A stretch of 64,000 bases of DNA, from positions 134,501 through 198,500 of the forward strand of contig NZ_CP040676.1 of assembly GCF_005960665.1 (NCBI RefSeq), in the 5' to 3' direction. The position numbers and the translations under genes were made by a program. Positions 44,033 through 53,447 of the stretch are shown here, piece after piece. The notes under the pieces were generated by a model that ran no database searches, was not told the DNA's origin, and was given only the letters and a program-made list of their open reading frames with translations. Position 1 is the stretch's first letter. Each line of letters starts with the position of its first letter. This stretch comes from Exiguobacterium mexicanum (GTDB lineage: Bacteria; Bacillota; Bacilli; Exiguobacteriales; Exiguobacteriaceae).

Positions 44033-45508
44033 ATGTCTACGAAAATAGCGCATGACTCAAGTGGAACGGCTGGCGTACAACCGGAGAAAAAGGATCGACG
44101 ATTAGGGCTCGGGGCGTTGACGGCACTCGTCGTCGGTTCGATGATTGGCGGGGGAGCCTTCAACTTGGCGGCCGATTTGGCCCAAGGTGCGAACGCGGGG
44201 GCGATTTTGATTGGGTGGGTCATCACCGGAATCGGGATTATCGCACTCGGTCTCAGTTTTCAAAATTTGACGATGCGTCGTCCAGACCTCGACGGAGGGG
44301 TGTACAGTTACGCCCGGGCCGGCTTCGGTCAGTTCATGGGGTTCAACTCGGCGTGGGGCTACTGGCTCTCCGCATGGCTTGGTAACGTCGCCTATGCGAC
44401 GCTCCTGTTCAGTTCGGTCGGTTATTTCTTCCCAATCTTTGAAGGCGGTCAAAACATCGCCTCCATCATCGGCGCCTCGATTATGCTGTGGCTCGTTCAT
44501 TCGCTCATTTTACGAGGCATTCATGAAGCATCCATGATCAACATCATCACGACGATCGCGAAACTCGTACCGATTTTTGCTTTTATCACCATCACCTTAT
44601 TCTTCTTCAACCTCGATAATTTCACGTTCGATTTCTGGGGCCAGGGTGGTTTCTCATGGGGTAGTGTGAGAGACCAGGTCGTCTCGACGATGCTCGTCAC
44701 ACTATGGGTGTTCATCGGGGTCGAAGGGGCGGTCGTCTTATCCGGACGGGCCCGCAAGCGCTCGGACGTCGGGAAAGCGACGGTCATAGGATTGCTCGGG
44801 ACGCTCATCATCTATCTGCTCATCTCGGTCATGTCGCTCGGTCTCATGAATCCAGAGAACGTGGCGAACGCCTCGCAACCGGCGATGGCGTACTTGCTCG
44901 AGTCGGCGGTCGGACCGTGGGGCGCGATGCTCATCAACGGCGGTCTCGTCATCTCGGTCCTCGGGGCGTGGCTCGGGTGGACGTTACTTGCCGCCGAGAT
45001 TCCATTCGTGGCCGGGAAAGACGGCGTGTTCCCGAAATGGTTCACGAAAGAGAATAAAAACAGCGCGCCGGCCAACGCACTCTGGCTCACGAACGGATTG
45101 ATCCAGCTGTTCCTCTTCACGTTCCTGTTCTCGGATGCGGCGTATAATTTCGCTTTCTCGCTCGCTTCGAGCGCCATCTTGATCCCGTACGTCTTCTCGG
45201 CCTTCTATCAAGTCAAAGTCGCGAAGAACGGCATCGGCTATAACGCCGGTGAACGCCGGACCCGCGACCTCATCATCGGAGCCGTCGCCTCGATTTACGG
45301 GATTTGGCTCATCTATGCGGCTGGAATCGACTATCTGCTCTTGACGACCTTACTGTACGCACCAGGTACGTTGCTCTATATCAAGGCGCAACGTGAGAAC
45401 GGCATCAAGACGTTGACGAAGACGGAATGGATCGTGGCCGGGGTCTTGACCGCGCTCGCCATCTTGGCCGTCGTGCGCATCGTCTCAGGAAATATCTCAG
45501 TCTTTTGA
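44033..45508 (+). CDS. arcD: Arginine/ornithine antiporter
   Basis: ArcD (491 residues), an APC-family exchanger with about 12 membrane segments. The N-terminus LGLGALTALVVGSMIGGGAFNLAADLAQGANAG is typical. It swaps external arginine for ornithine without energy cost. ATG 44033 is better spaced from AAAGGG than the ATG three codons earlier. It is the third gene of arcABDC. Confidence 0.94.
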   Translation: MSTKIAHDSSGTAGVQPEKKDRRLGLGALTALVVGSMIGGGAFNLAADLAQGANAGAILIGWVITGIGIIALGLSFQNLTMRRPDLDGGVYSYARAGFGQFMGFNSAWGYWLSAWLGNVAYATLLFSSVGYFFPIFEGGQNIASIIGASIMLWLVHSLILRGIHEASMINIITTIAKLVPIFAFITITLFFFNLDNFTFDFWGQGGFSWGSVRDQVVSTMLVTLWVFIGVEGAVVLSGRARKRSDVGKATVIGLLGTLIIYLLISVMSLGLMNPENVANASQPAMAYLLESAVGPWGAMLINGGLVISVLGAWLGWTLLAAEIPFVAGKDGVFPKWFTKENKNSAPANALWLTNGLIQLFLFTFLFSDAAYNFAFSLASSAILIPYVFSAFYQVKVAKNGIGYNAGERRTRDLIIGAVASIYGIWLIYAAGIDYLLLTTLLYAPGTLLYIKAQRENGIKTLTKTEWIVAGVLTALAILAVVRIVSGNISVF

Positions 45509-45523
45509 TCGGGGGAAACCAAT

Positions 45524-46486
45524 ATGCGGAATAAACGAGTAGTCATCGCACTAGGTGGAAATGCGATTCAACAAGGAAAAGATGCGACGGCCGAGGCTCA
45601 AATTCGAGCCGTCGAGGCGACGGCTGAATCTCTGGCCGCGCTTGTCGCCGAAGGGATTGAGGTCATCATCACCCACGGGAACGGGCCGCAAGTCGGGAAT
45701 TTGATGTTGCAACAGGCTGCGTCAGATAGTCCGGCGACGCCGGCCTTGCCACTCGACGTTTGCGGGGCGATGACACAAGGGATGATTGGCTATTGGTTCG
45801 AGAATGCCCTCACGAAAGCTCTGAGATCGCGCGGTTTGGAACGTTCGGTCGCACCGATCGTCACGCGGTCGGTCGTCGACCCGAACGATAGTGCTTTCAG
45901 TCACCCGACGAAGCCGATTGGTCCCTTCTACGACGAGGCGGAAGCGCAGCAGCTTGAACGGACGACCGGTTATGTGTTCAAAGAAGACGCCGGTCGCGGC
46001 TATCGCCGCGTCGTCCCGAGCCCGTTTCCGGTGGCGATTCTCGAACACGCGGTCATCCGTGACCTCGTCGCCCATGAGCACATCGTCGTCGCCTCTGGCG
46101 GCGGGGGGATTCCTGTCATCGATACAGCCGATGGCTATGTCGGCGTCGAGGCGGTCATCGATAAAGATTTTGCCGCTGCGAAACTCGCCGATCTCGTCGA
46201 CGCCGACATGCTCCTCATCTTGACGGCCGTCGAGCACGTGTTCGTCGATTTCGGGACACCGTCGGCCCGGGCGCTCGAGGAGACGACGAAAGAACAACTC
46301 GAGACGTATATCGCCGAGGGCCAGTTCGCACCGGGCAGCATGTTGCCGAAAGTTCGGGCCGCCCTTCAATTCGCCGAATCAGGACACGACCGGGTTGCCG
46401 TCATCACGTCGCTCGAACAAGCCCTTGCGGCGGTCCGAGGTGAGGTCGGGACGCGCGTCCGACTCGCCGCGACGCTCCAACAATAA
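45524..46486 (+). CDS. arcC: Carbamate kinase
   Basis: ArcC (320 residues) makes ATP from carbamoyl phosphate. Motifs: [13 protein letters not shown] at the start, [16 protein letters not shown], and [12 protein letters not shown] followed by [25 protein letters not shown]. It is the last gene of arcABDC, with a terminator 10 bases after the stop. Confidence 0.97.
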   Translation: MRNKRVVIALGGNAIQQGKDATAEAQIRAVEATAESLAALVAEGIEVIITHGNGPQVGNLMLQQAASDSPATPALPLDVCGAMTQGMIGYWFENALTKALRSRGLERSVAPIVTRSVVDPNDSAFSHPTKPIGPFYDEAEAQQLERTTGYVFKEDAGRGYRRVVPSPFPVAILEHAVIRDLVAHEHIVVASGGGGIPVIDTADGYVGVEAVIDKDFAAAKLADLVDADMLLILTAVEHVFVDFGTPSARALEETTKEQLETYIAEGQFAPGSMLPKVRAALQFAESGHDRVAVITSLEQALAAVRGEVGTRVRLAATLQQ

Positions 46487-46496
46487 GCTCAACGCC

Positions 46497-46526
46497 ACAG
46501 ACATCAGCGTCTGTGGCTTTTTTCCT
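46497..46526 (+). terminator. Terminator of the arc operon
   Basis: GCCACAGAC-ATCAGC-GTCTGTGGC followed by six T. Confidence 0.93.
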
Positions 46527-46573
46527 GAATTGGCTGCTCGTCGTTTTTTATGGCCCGACATGGGGAAGGAATG

Positions 46574-46622
46574 TTGTATGTCGATTTAGACATTGCTATC
46601 ATTTTGAGTGTAAACGTTTGCA
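46574..46622 (+). promoter_or_regulatory. Promoter and cre box of the GH31 gene
   Basis: TTGTAT (46574-46579) and TATCAT (46597-46602) are 17 bases apart. TGTAAACGTTTGCA at 46609-46622 is a perfect CcpA cre and covers the expected transcription start. Catabolite repression is strongly implied. Confidence 0.8.
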
Positions 46623-46665
46623 CAATTTAGAAGGGAAGTGACGAAGAGCGGCAACGCTCGAGCTT

Positions 46666-49008
46666 ATGCGTCTATTTGAAGAGGAGAACGTCTATACGCA
46701 ACAAATGAAACCGCAGGCAGATGATCGAGCGATCGTCCAAGGGAGCTGCTATCGCTTCACGGTACTGACGAGCCAACTGATTCGGATGGAGTATGCCGAG
46801 GATGGGGTGTTCGAAGACCGGCCGACCCAAGTCGTCTTTAACCGGGCGTTCGTAGTCCCAGAGTTTCGCGTGATTGAGGATGAGACGGAATTGCAAATCA
46901 TCACGGAGCACGTCCACCTCTACTACACGAAAGGGCCGTTCGCGCCGAACACGCTTTACGTCGACGTGAAAGGGAACTTCAGTACGTATTATAGCCGCTA
47001 TACGTTTAACGGACCGGAGCGGACGTTGAAAGGGACGGCGCGAACGCTCGACCACGTCGACGGGGCGACCGAACTCGGTGAAGGCATCGCCTCGAAACAA
47101 GGGTATGCCGTCATCGATGACTCTGATTCGTTCATCATGACCGAGGACCGTTTCGTCGAACCGCGGCGTAAACATATCCATGACTTGTATTACTTCGGGT
47201 ATGGGCATGAGTATAAGCGTGCACTCCGTGACTTCTATCAATTGACCGGCCCGACGCCGCTGTTGCCACGAAAAGCGCTCGGCAACTGGTGGAGCCGCTA
47301 TTGGCGCTACGACGAGACGGAATATAAAGAACTCATGCGTCGGTTTAAGACAGAGGACATCCCGTTCTCGGTCAGCGTCATCGACATGGATTGGCACGTC
47401 ACCGACGTCCCCGAAGAATACGGGAGCGGATGGACGGGCTACTCATGGAATAAGAACTTGTTCCCGGACCCGAAAGGATTCTTGACGTGGCTCAAGCAAG
47501 AAGGGTTGCTCGTCACGTTGAACTTGCATCCGGCGGATGGCGTGCGTGCGTTCGAAGACCAATATGTGGCGATGGCCGAGGCGATGGGCATCGATCCGTC
47601 CCAAGGCGACCGCATCCCGTTCGACTTTTCCGATAAACGCTTCATTCAAGCCTATTTCGAGCAGATGCATCATCCGCATGAAGACGACGGCGTCGATTTC
47701 TGGTGGATCGACTGGCAACAAGGCTCGACGTCGAAAATGGAAGGGCTCGACCCGCTCTGGATGCTGAACCACTATCATGCGGCCGACATCGCCCGGGATG
47801 GTGATCGACCAATCATCTTCTCCCGTTATTCGGGCCCGGGCAGTCACCGCTATCCGGTCGGTTTCTCGGGAGACACGTTGATTTCGTGGGCGTCGCTCGC
47901 GTTCCAGCCGTACTTTACGGCGACGGCTTCCAATATCGGCTATGGTTGGTGGAGTCACGATATCGGTGGGCATTACCGAGGTTCAAAAGACGATGAGCTC
48001 GCCGCACGTTGGGTCGCGTTCGGTGTGTTCAGTCCGATTATGCGCCTGCACTCGACGTTCAGTACGTTCAACGGGAAGGAGCCGTGGCGCTTCGGTCTCG
48101 AGGCGGAGCGGTCGATGAAGACGTTCTTGCGTCTGCGCCATCAATTGATCCCGTACATCTATACGATGAACTGGCGGAACCACGCGGGTGCCTTGCCGCT
48201 CATCTTACCGATGTATTATGAACATCCGGATGAGGACGCGGCGTATGAAGTACCGAACGAATACTACTTCGGCAGTGAGCTCATCGTCTCTCCGATCGTC
48301 GAGCCGATGAATAAACAGCTCCACGTCGCAGCGACGAACGTCTGGTTACCAAAAGGTGACTGGTTCGATTTCTTTACCGGTCATCGCTATGCGGGAGAGA
48401 AGTCGGTTCGGGTGTTCCGGGGACTTGACGAACAAGCAGTGTTCGCGAAAGCAGGGGCCATCATCCCGATGGCACGGCATTACTCGGGCCGTAACGATAC
48501 GGATAACCCGTTCGAATTGGAAGTTCTTGTCTTCCCGGGCGCGTCGAATACGTTCACGCTCTATGAAGACAACGGGTCGGACCGTGACTATGAGACGGGT
48601 GCTTACGCTGAGACGACGTTCACGCTTGATTGGGAGGAACGGAAACTCCACATTCACGTTACAGGTGACCGGACCGTCTTGCCGTCTGACCGTAACGTCA
48701 CGTTACTCCTCCGAGGTGTGACCGGTTCTGGTGAATACAATCGAGAGACCCAGACACTGCGCCTCGAACTCGGTCCGATTGATGAAGAGATGACGGTGTC
48801 GCTCCCGGTCGAACTGACGGCAAACGATCACCGGCTCGATCGTTTGTATCGTTTCTTGGACCGCGCCGAGATTTCTTATGATTTAAAAGACAAGTTGTAT
48901 CGATCGGCGGCAGCGAAGACGCGGCTCGAGGCATGGCTGTTCGATTTGCACGCGCTTGAACTCGACCGTGACCTGCAAGATGCGATCATGGAGTTGATGC
49001 TCGACTGA
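46666..49008 (+). CDS. GH31 alpha-glucosidase
   Basis: A 780-residue GH31 glycosidase without a signal peptide. The catalytic nucleophile motif is FWWIDWQQG near residue 348. The preceding blocks GNWWSRYWRYDETEYKELMRRFK and SVSVIDMDWHVTDVPEEYGSGWTGYSW and the later GYGWWSHDIGGHYRG fit the family. It probably frees glucose from alpha-glucosides or an unusual oligosaccharide. The spacing to the GGGAAG site (about 28 bases) is long, with a GAGCG-GCAA-CGCTC hairpin in between. It separates arcABDC from the ArcR-like gene. Confidence 0.92.
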   Translation: MRLFEEENVYTQQMKPQADDRAIVQGSCYRFTVLTSQLIRMEYAEDGVFEDRPTQVVFNRAFVVPEFRVIEDETELQIITEHVHLYYTKGPFAPNTLYVDVKGNFSTYYSRYTFNGPERTLKGTARTLDHVDGATELGEGIASKQGYAVIDDSDSFIMTEDRFVEPRRKHIHDLYYFGYGHEYKRALRDFYQLTGPTPLLPRKALGNWWSRYWRYDETEYKELMRRFKTEDIPFSVSVIDMDWHVTDVPEEYGSGWTGYSWNKNLFPDPKGFLTWLKQEGLLVTLNLHPADGVRAFEDQYVAMAEAMGIDPSQGDRIPFDFSDKRFIQAYFEQMHHPHEDDGVDFWWIDWQQGSTSKMEGLDPLWMLNHYHAADIARDGDRPIIFSRYSGPGSHRYPVGFSGDTLISWASLAFQPYFTATASNIGYGWWSHDIGGHYRGSKDDELAARWVAFGVFSPIMRLHSTFSTFNGKEPWRFGLEAERSMKTFLRLRHQLIPYIYTMNWRNHAGALPLILPMYYEHPDEDAAYEVPNEYYFGSELIVSPIVEPMNKQLHVAATNVWLPKGDWFDFFTGHRYAGEKSVRVFRGLDEQAVFAKAGAIIPMARHYSGRNDTDNPFELEVLVFPGASNTFTLYEDNGSDRDYETGAYAETTFTLDWEERKLHIHVTGDRTVLPSDRNVTLLLRGVTGSGEYNRETQTLRLELGPIDEEMTVSLPVELTANDHRLDRLYRFLDRAEISYDLKDKLYRSAAAKTRLEAWLFDLHALELDRDLQDAIMELMLD

Positions 49009-49023
49009 ATAACGTGCTGTGAC

Positions 49024-49051
49024 GAAGAGGGTGAAAGCCCCTCTTTTTTTG
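49024..49051 (+). terminator. Terminator of the GH31 gene
   Basis: GAAGAGGG-TGAAAG-CCCCTC hairpin (approximate) followed by seven T. Confidence 0.85.
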
Positions 49052-49070
49052 TCAGAAAATCGTTGGATTT

Positions 49071-49084
49071 TGTAAGCGTTTTCA
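49071..49084 (+). promoter_or_regulatory. CcpA cre box before the ArcR-like gene
   Basis: TGTAAGCGTTTTCA fits the cre consensus. It lies about 14 bases before a TATACT -10 (49098-49103), so CcpA bound here would overlap the -35 region. Confidence 0.7.
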
Positions 49085-49137
49085 AATTGAATCCAACTAT
49101 ACTAAAAGGAGAGGCAAGATAGATTGGAGGGTTCAAC

Positions 49138-49827
49138 ATGAAACCGAAATGGACCGTAGACGACTTGCGGCAACTCGATGTATTCACCAAATGTACCGCC
49201 CGTGAGCTCGAGGCACTGTTGCCCCATGTCTATTGTCGAACGTACCGGAAAGGACAGCTCTTATTCATGGAAGGCGATCCTCGGGAGCGCGTCTACTTTT
49301 TAATCAGCGGTTACGTGAAGCTCGAGCGCAACAACGAGACGGCGACCCATCAATATACGGACTACTTGAAACCGAAGCAACTGTTCCCGTATCGCGGCTT
49401 GATGACGGAACCGTATTATCAACATTCGGCGGAGGCGTTGACCGATATCGAGGTCATCTATATGCCGACGGACCGATTCGAACAACTCGTCTCTCGGAAC
49501 GCGTCGATGTTACTCCATATCGTCGGACAGATGAATCGGATTCTCGACTTGCACGAACGACGGGTGCAGGACATCATCACTCCGAGTGCGACCGAACGCG
49601 TACTCAACACGATCCATTACTTGATTGAAGACCTCGGGGAACCGGAAGCAGAGGGGGTTCGCGTCCGGTGTCCGTTCACGACGATTGAAATCTCACGCTT
49701 ATCCGGCACGTCACGGGAGACCGTGTCGAACATCTTGTCGCGCTTACGAAAAGAAGAGGTGCTTCACTTCGATGCGCGTGAATTGATGATTGGCCATCCC
49801 GAATACTTTGAACAGTCGACCGTATGA
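49138..49827 (+). CDS. arcR: Crp/Fnr-family regulator, ArcR-like
   Basis: A 229-residue regulator with a cyclic-nucleotide-binding-like beta barrel (about 20-120; RTYRKGQLLFMEGDPRERVYFLISGYVKL) and a C-terminal winged helix (TTIEISRLSGTSRETVSNILSRLRKEEVL). There is no cysteine cluster for an iron-sulfur centre. In Bacillus licheniformis and Staphylococcus a related gene (arcR) follows arcABDC and activates it without oxygen. The same role is likely here, although a GH31 gene now lies between. The symbol is by context. Confidence 0.8.
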   Translation: MKPKWTVDDLRQLDVFTKCTARELEALLPHVYCRTYRKGQLLFMEGDPRERVYFLISGYVKLERNNETATHQYTDYLKPKQLFPYRGLMTEPYYQHSAEALTDIEVIYMPTDRFEQLVSRNASMLLHIVGQMNRILDLHERRVQDIITPSATERVLNTIHYLIEDLGEPEAEGVRVRCPFTTIEISRLSGTSRETVSNILSRLRKEEVLHFDARELMIGHPEYFEQSTV

Positions 49828-49900
49828 CGCCACGTGATATACGCGGCGTCTTTTGCATGTCTGGCTAAGCGAAGCGTTCGCCATGGTCGTGTGCATCAGT

Positions 49901-49923
49901 TATAATTAGTGAGAATCCTCACA
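49901..49923 (+). promoter_or_regulatory. cydDC promoter -10 and Rex/Fnr-type operator
   Basis: TATAAT (49901-49906) is followed at once by AGTGA-GAATCC-TCACA (49908-49923), a 5-6-5 palindrome of the Crp/Fnr or Rex kind placed over the start of transcription. The -35 (TTCGCC) is weak. Repression when oxygen is plentiful is the likely logic. Confidence 0.6.
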
Positions 49924-49960
49924 AAGAAAAGTTTTGGATAGTATAGAAAGGATGAACGCA

Positions 49961-51676
49961 GTGAAACGACTGCAAGCTCTCGCTTTAGCTGAAAAACGCC
50001 ATATCGTCGGACTCGTCATCGCCGCGGTGATGATCGGATTGTCGATTTTGGCGCAGGCGTATTTAATCGTCGATATCGTCGACCAGGTCTTTTTAAAAAA
50101 TGCATCGTTTGAAAGCATCATCCCGGCGCTCGGCTGGCTCATTCTCGCCCTCGTCACGCGTGCTTTGTTCGGCTACATGTCAGGACGAATCGGAGCTAGT
50201 CTAGCGGAGAAAGCGAAACGGACACTCCGGTTGCAGTTGCTTGACCGTTATACATCGAATCCGATCGAGACATCTTTGTCCGGCCAGTCCGGAAAGAAAG
50301 TCAGCGTCTTCATGGACGCGGTCGATGAAGTCGACGCCTACTTCAGCCAATATTGGCCGCAAGTCATTCAAACGTCGATCATTCCGCTGCTCATTCTCGT
50401 CGTCGTCTTCAGCCAACATTGGATCTCGGGCGTCATCATGATGGTGACGGCGCCCTTCATCCCAATCTTTTTCATTATCATCGGGATTGCGACGCAGAAA
50501 AAATCCGAACAACAGATGGAGAAGATGAACCAGTTCTCCGGAAAGTTCTTGGACGTGTTGCAAGGATTGACGACATTGAAACTCTACGGTCGGACCGAGC
50601 GTGAGGCGCAAGCGATTGAAAAGAGCAGTCTCGACTTCCGCGACGCGACGATGGTCGTCTTGAAGACGGCGTTCTTGTCGGGTCTCATGCTCGAGTTCAT
50701 CTCGATGCTCAGCACAGGGGTCGTGGCGCTCGAAGTGGCGCTGCAAATGGTCGTCTGGCAGAACTTGACGTTCTTCTCCGGCTTTTTGATTCTCGTCTTG
50801 GCTCCGGAATACTATTTGGCCATCAAAGACCTCGGCGGTGCGTTCCATACCGGACGCGGCAGCATGGGGGCGGCCGATCGTATTTTCGAGGCGCTCGACG
50901 CACCGGATGAACGTCTGCAGTGGGGCGACCGGACGTTGACGAGCCGGACACCCGACCTCGAGCTCGACGAAGCATCATTCGCCTATGAAGGGGGGCGTTT
51001 CACGCTCCAGCCTTTAAGCGGCGTGATTCCTGCCGGTGCCCACGTGGCGCTCGTCGGGGCGAGCGGGTCCGGGAAGACAACCGTCTTGAACGTGTTATCG
51101 GGGCTCGTCAAACCTGACAGCGGACGTGTCCTCGTGGACGGTGAACCGCTCGAGACGTACACCGATACGTCATGGTATGACACGATTGGCTATATCTCAC
51201 AAAATCCGTATTTGTTCGCCGGCACCGTCGCCGATAATATCGCCCTCGGTGAGGCGGCGGACGAAGCGAAGATTCTCGAGGCGGCGACGGCAGCCGGGTT
51301 GAACGATGTCATCGCTCAGTTGCCGAACGGTCTTCATACCGAACTCGGTGAAGGGGGTTACGGCTTATCCGGAGGCGAACGGCAGCGGCTCGCCTTGGCC
51401 CGGGCCTTCTTGAAACGTCCCGGCATCATCTTGTTCGATGAACCGACGACCGGACTTGATTTAGTGACCGAACAAATCGTTCGGCGCTCAATCGATGAGT
51501 TGTCACGTGAGTCAACGCTCGTCACGGTCGCGCATCGTCTGCATACGATCAAACAAGCCGATGCGATTTGGTTCATGGACGAAGGGCGTCTCGTCGCCCA
51601 AGGCACACATGACGAACTGCTCAGCGTTCCGCAATACGCTGACTTATTCACGCTACAGAAAGGGGTGAGAGGATGA
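49961..51676 (+). CDS. cydD: Cysteine/glutathione ABC exporter subunit CydD
   Basis: A 571-residue half-transporter: six membrane segments, then an ATPase domain with ALVGASGSGKTTVLNVLSGL (Walker A), LSGGERQRLALARAF and IILFDEPTTGLD (Walker B). With CydC it exports thiols needed for cytochrome bd assembly. GTG 49961 (AAAGGA eight bases upstream) is preferred to an ATG three codons earlier that lies within the ribosome binding site. It ends overlapping cydC. No cydAB is in the window. Confidence 0.9.
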   Translation: MKRLQALALAEKRHIVGLVIAAVMIGLSILAQAYLIVDIVDQVFLKNASFESIIPALGWLILALVTRALFGYMSGRIGASLAEKAKRTLRLQLLDRYTSNPIETSLSGQSGKKVSVFMDAVDEVDAYFSQYWPQVIQTSIIPLLILVVVFSQHWISGVIMMVTAPFIPIFFIIIGIATQKKSEQQMEKMNQFSGKFLDVLQGLTTLKLYGRTEREAQAIEKSSLDFRDATMVVLKTAFLSGLMLEFISMLSTGVVALEVALQMVVWQNLTFFSGFLILVLAPEYYLAIKDLGGAFHTGRGSMGAADRIFEALDAPDERLQWGDRTLTSRTPDLELDEASFAYEGGRFTLQPLSGVIPAGAHVALVGASGSGKTTVLNVLSGLVKPDSGRVLVDGEPLETYTDTSWYDTIGYISQNPYLFAGTVADNIALGEAADEAKILEAATAAGLNDVIAQLPNGLHTELGEGGYGLSGGERQRLALARAFLKRPGIILFDEPTTGLDLVTEQIVRRSIDELSRESTLVTVAHRLHTIKQADAIWFMDEGRLVAQGTHDELLSVPQYADLFTLQKGVRG

Positions 51677-53388
51677 ATTCCCTTTGGACGATCACGAAAT
51701 GGATGATGCGAGAGAAAAAGGATATCATCCTCTCGGTCTTCTTTGGTTATGTCGCTGGCATCGCAGCCGTCGCTTTGTTCGCGGCGAGCGGATACCTCGT
51801 CTCACGGGCTGGGCTCGTGCCGCCGCTGTATGCGCTCATGGTGCCCGTCGTTTTGATTAAACTGTTCGGTGTGATTCGGGCGAGTGCGCGCTATCAGGAG
51901 CGTCTCGCCTCGCACCGGGCGACGTTCACGATTTTGAGCGAACTCCGGGTCCGATTTTATCGTCAACTCGAGCCGCTCGTCCCGAGCATCTTTGCCAAAT
52001 ATCGGAGTGGGGACTTGCTCGCTCGCGTCGTCGGTGACGTCGAGAGCTTGCAGAACTATTTTTTACGGGTGTTCTATCCGCCGATTATCTTGGTACTCGT
52101 CTTCTTGAGCACGATTTTCTTCGTCACATACTTCTCGGTCTGGGTCAGCGTTTGGATCTTGTTCGGCGTCTTCGTGACCGGTTTTTTGATCCCGGCCTTC
52201 TTCGCCCGTGTCCGTGCCAAGCATGACCGGGAACTCCGTACCTTGCGAGGAGACCTGTCGAGTGGGATGACGGAGATGATGTACGGCTATCGCGACCTGT
52301 TGTTGCACCATCGGCTTGGTCAAACGCGCAACGAACTGCTTGAACAGAGCGACCGCTACGCCGATGCCCAAAAACGAGATGTGACGAACCAGTTCTTCAA
52401 CTCCTCGCTCGTCGTGGCGGCGTCCTTACTCGTCTCATGGGGTGTTTTGGCCATCGGGGCCTATCTTGTCGTCGACGGGGAATTAAATGGCCTCTTCTTG
52501 GCCATGCTCATCATGATGTCGCTCACCGCGTTTGAGAACGCGACACCGATGGCAGTCTTCCCAGGCCACTTTGCTGACAGCAAGCAAGCGGCCGATCGAC
52601 TGCTCGAAGTGGTCGAGCCGAGTGAAGCGATTGTCGCTGCCGAGTCGGCCCGTACCGACGTAGCGCTCGAGACAGCACCTGACGTATCGTTCGAACGCGT
52701 GAGCTATCGCTACCCGGACACGTTCCGTGACGTGCTGAGCGGCGTCGACGTGACGTTACGAGGCGGTTCAAAGACCGTTATCGTCGGACCGAGCGGCTCA
52801 GGGAAATCGACACTACTTCAACTGTTGCTCGCTTTTGTCAGACCTGAGTCTGGTGAGATCCGATTGAATGGACAGCGGTTGGACAATGTGACCCAAGCAT
52901 CGGTCTGGCGTGAAGCCAGCGTCGTCCTTCAAGAGAACCACTTCTTCTTCGGGACGGTGCGAGAGAACTTGGAGCTCGCCGGTAATTTCTCGGACGCTGA
53001 GATGGAAGCGGCACTCGCGAGTGTCCGCCTCGGTTTCTCGCTCGACGAGCCCGTCCTTGAGAAAGGGACGAACTTATCGGGCGGCGAGCGGCAACGTCTT
53101 GCCATCGCCCGAGCCTTGTTGAAGAATGGATTGCTCTGGATACTTGACGAAGCGACATCGGCCCTCGATGCGCGGACCGAGGCGGACGTGTTCGCCGAGA
53201 TTTTGCGTCAAGCCGATGAAGCGACGCTCGTCATGGTCAGCCATCGTCTGACTGGGCTCGAACGTTTCGATCACATCATCGTCATGGAGTCCGGACGCAT
53301 CGTCGAGACCGGATCGTATGATGAACTGATGCAGGCACACGGTGTCTTCTATGGCTTGAAACAAATCGAACAAGATATCTTTGCATGA
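51673..53388 (+). CDS. cydC: Cysteine/glutathione ABC exporter subunit CydC
   Basis: A 571-residue half-transporter, partner of CydD: MMREKKDIILSVFFGYVAGIAAVALFAASGYLVSRAGLVPP at the start, ATP loop VGPSGSGKSTLLQLLLA, LSGGERQRLAIARALL and LWILDEATSALD. Overlap with cydD is ATGA. Six bases after its stop the terminator stem begins, now split by an IS element. Confidence 0.9.
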   Translation: MNSLWTITKWMMREKKDIILSVFFGYVAGIAAVALFAASGYLVSRAGLVPPLYALMVPVVLIKLFGVIRASARYQERLASHRATFTILSELRVRFYRQLEPLVPSIFAKYRSGDLLARVVGDVESLQNYFLRVFYPPIILVLVFLSTIFFVTYFSVWVSVWILFGVFVTGFLIPAFFARVRAKHDRELRTLRGDLSSGMTEMMYGYRDLLLHHRLGQTRNELLEQSDRYADAQKRDVTNQFFNSSLVVAASLLVSWGVLAIGAYLVVDGELNGLFLAMLIMMSLTAFENATPMAVFPGHFADSKQAADRLLEVVEPSEAIVAAESARTDVALETAPDVSFERVSYRYPDTFRDVLSGVDVTLRGGSKTVIVGPSGSGKSTLLQLLLAFVRPESGEIRLNGQRLDNVTQASVWREASVVLQENHFFFGTVRENLELAGNFSDAEMEAALASVRLGFSLDEPVLEKGTNLSGGERQRLAIARALLKNGLLWILDEATSALDARTEADVFAEILRQADEATLVMVSHRLTGLERFDHIIVMESGRIVETGSYDELMQAHGVFYGLKQIEQDIFA

Positions 53389-53393
53389 AAAAA

Positions 53394-53409
53394 CGAGCGG
53401 CTCCGTCGG
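53394..53409. terminator. Left half of the split cydC/sRNA terminator
   Basis: CGAGCGGCTC (53394-53403) is the left arm of a ten-base-pair terminator. The right arm, GAGCCGCTCG, is at 54873-54882, beyond the IS. The IS sits in the loop next to a CGG target repeat (53407-53409 and 54869-54871). Confidence 0.85.
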
Positions 53410-53447
53410 TAATCTGTACCCCTTGTAAAGGACATTAATAAAAAAAC

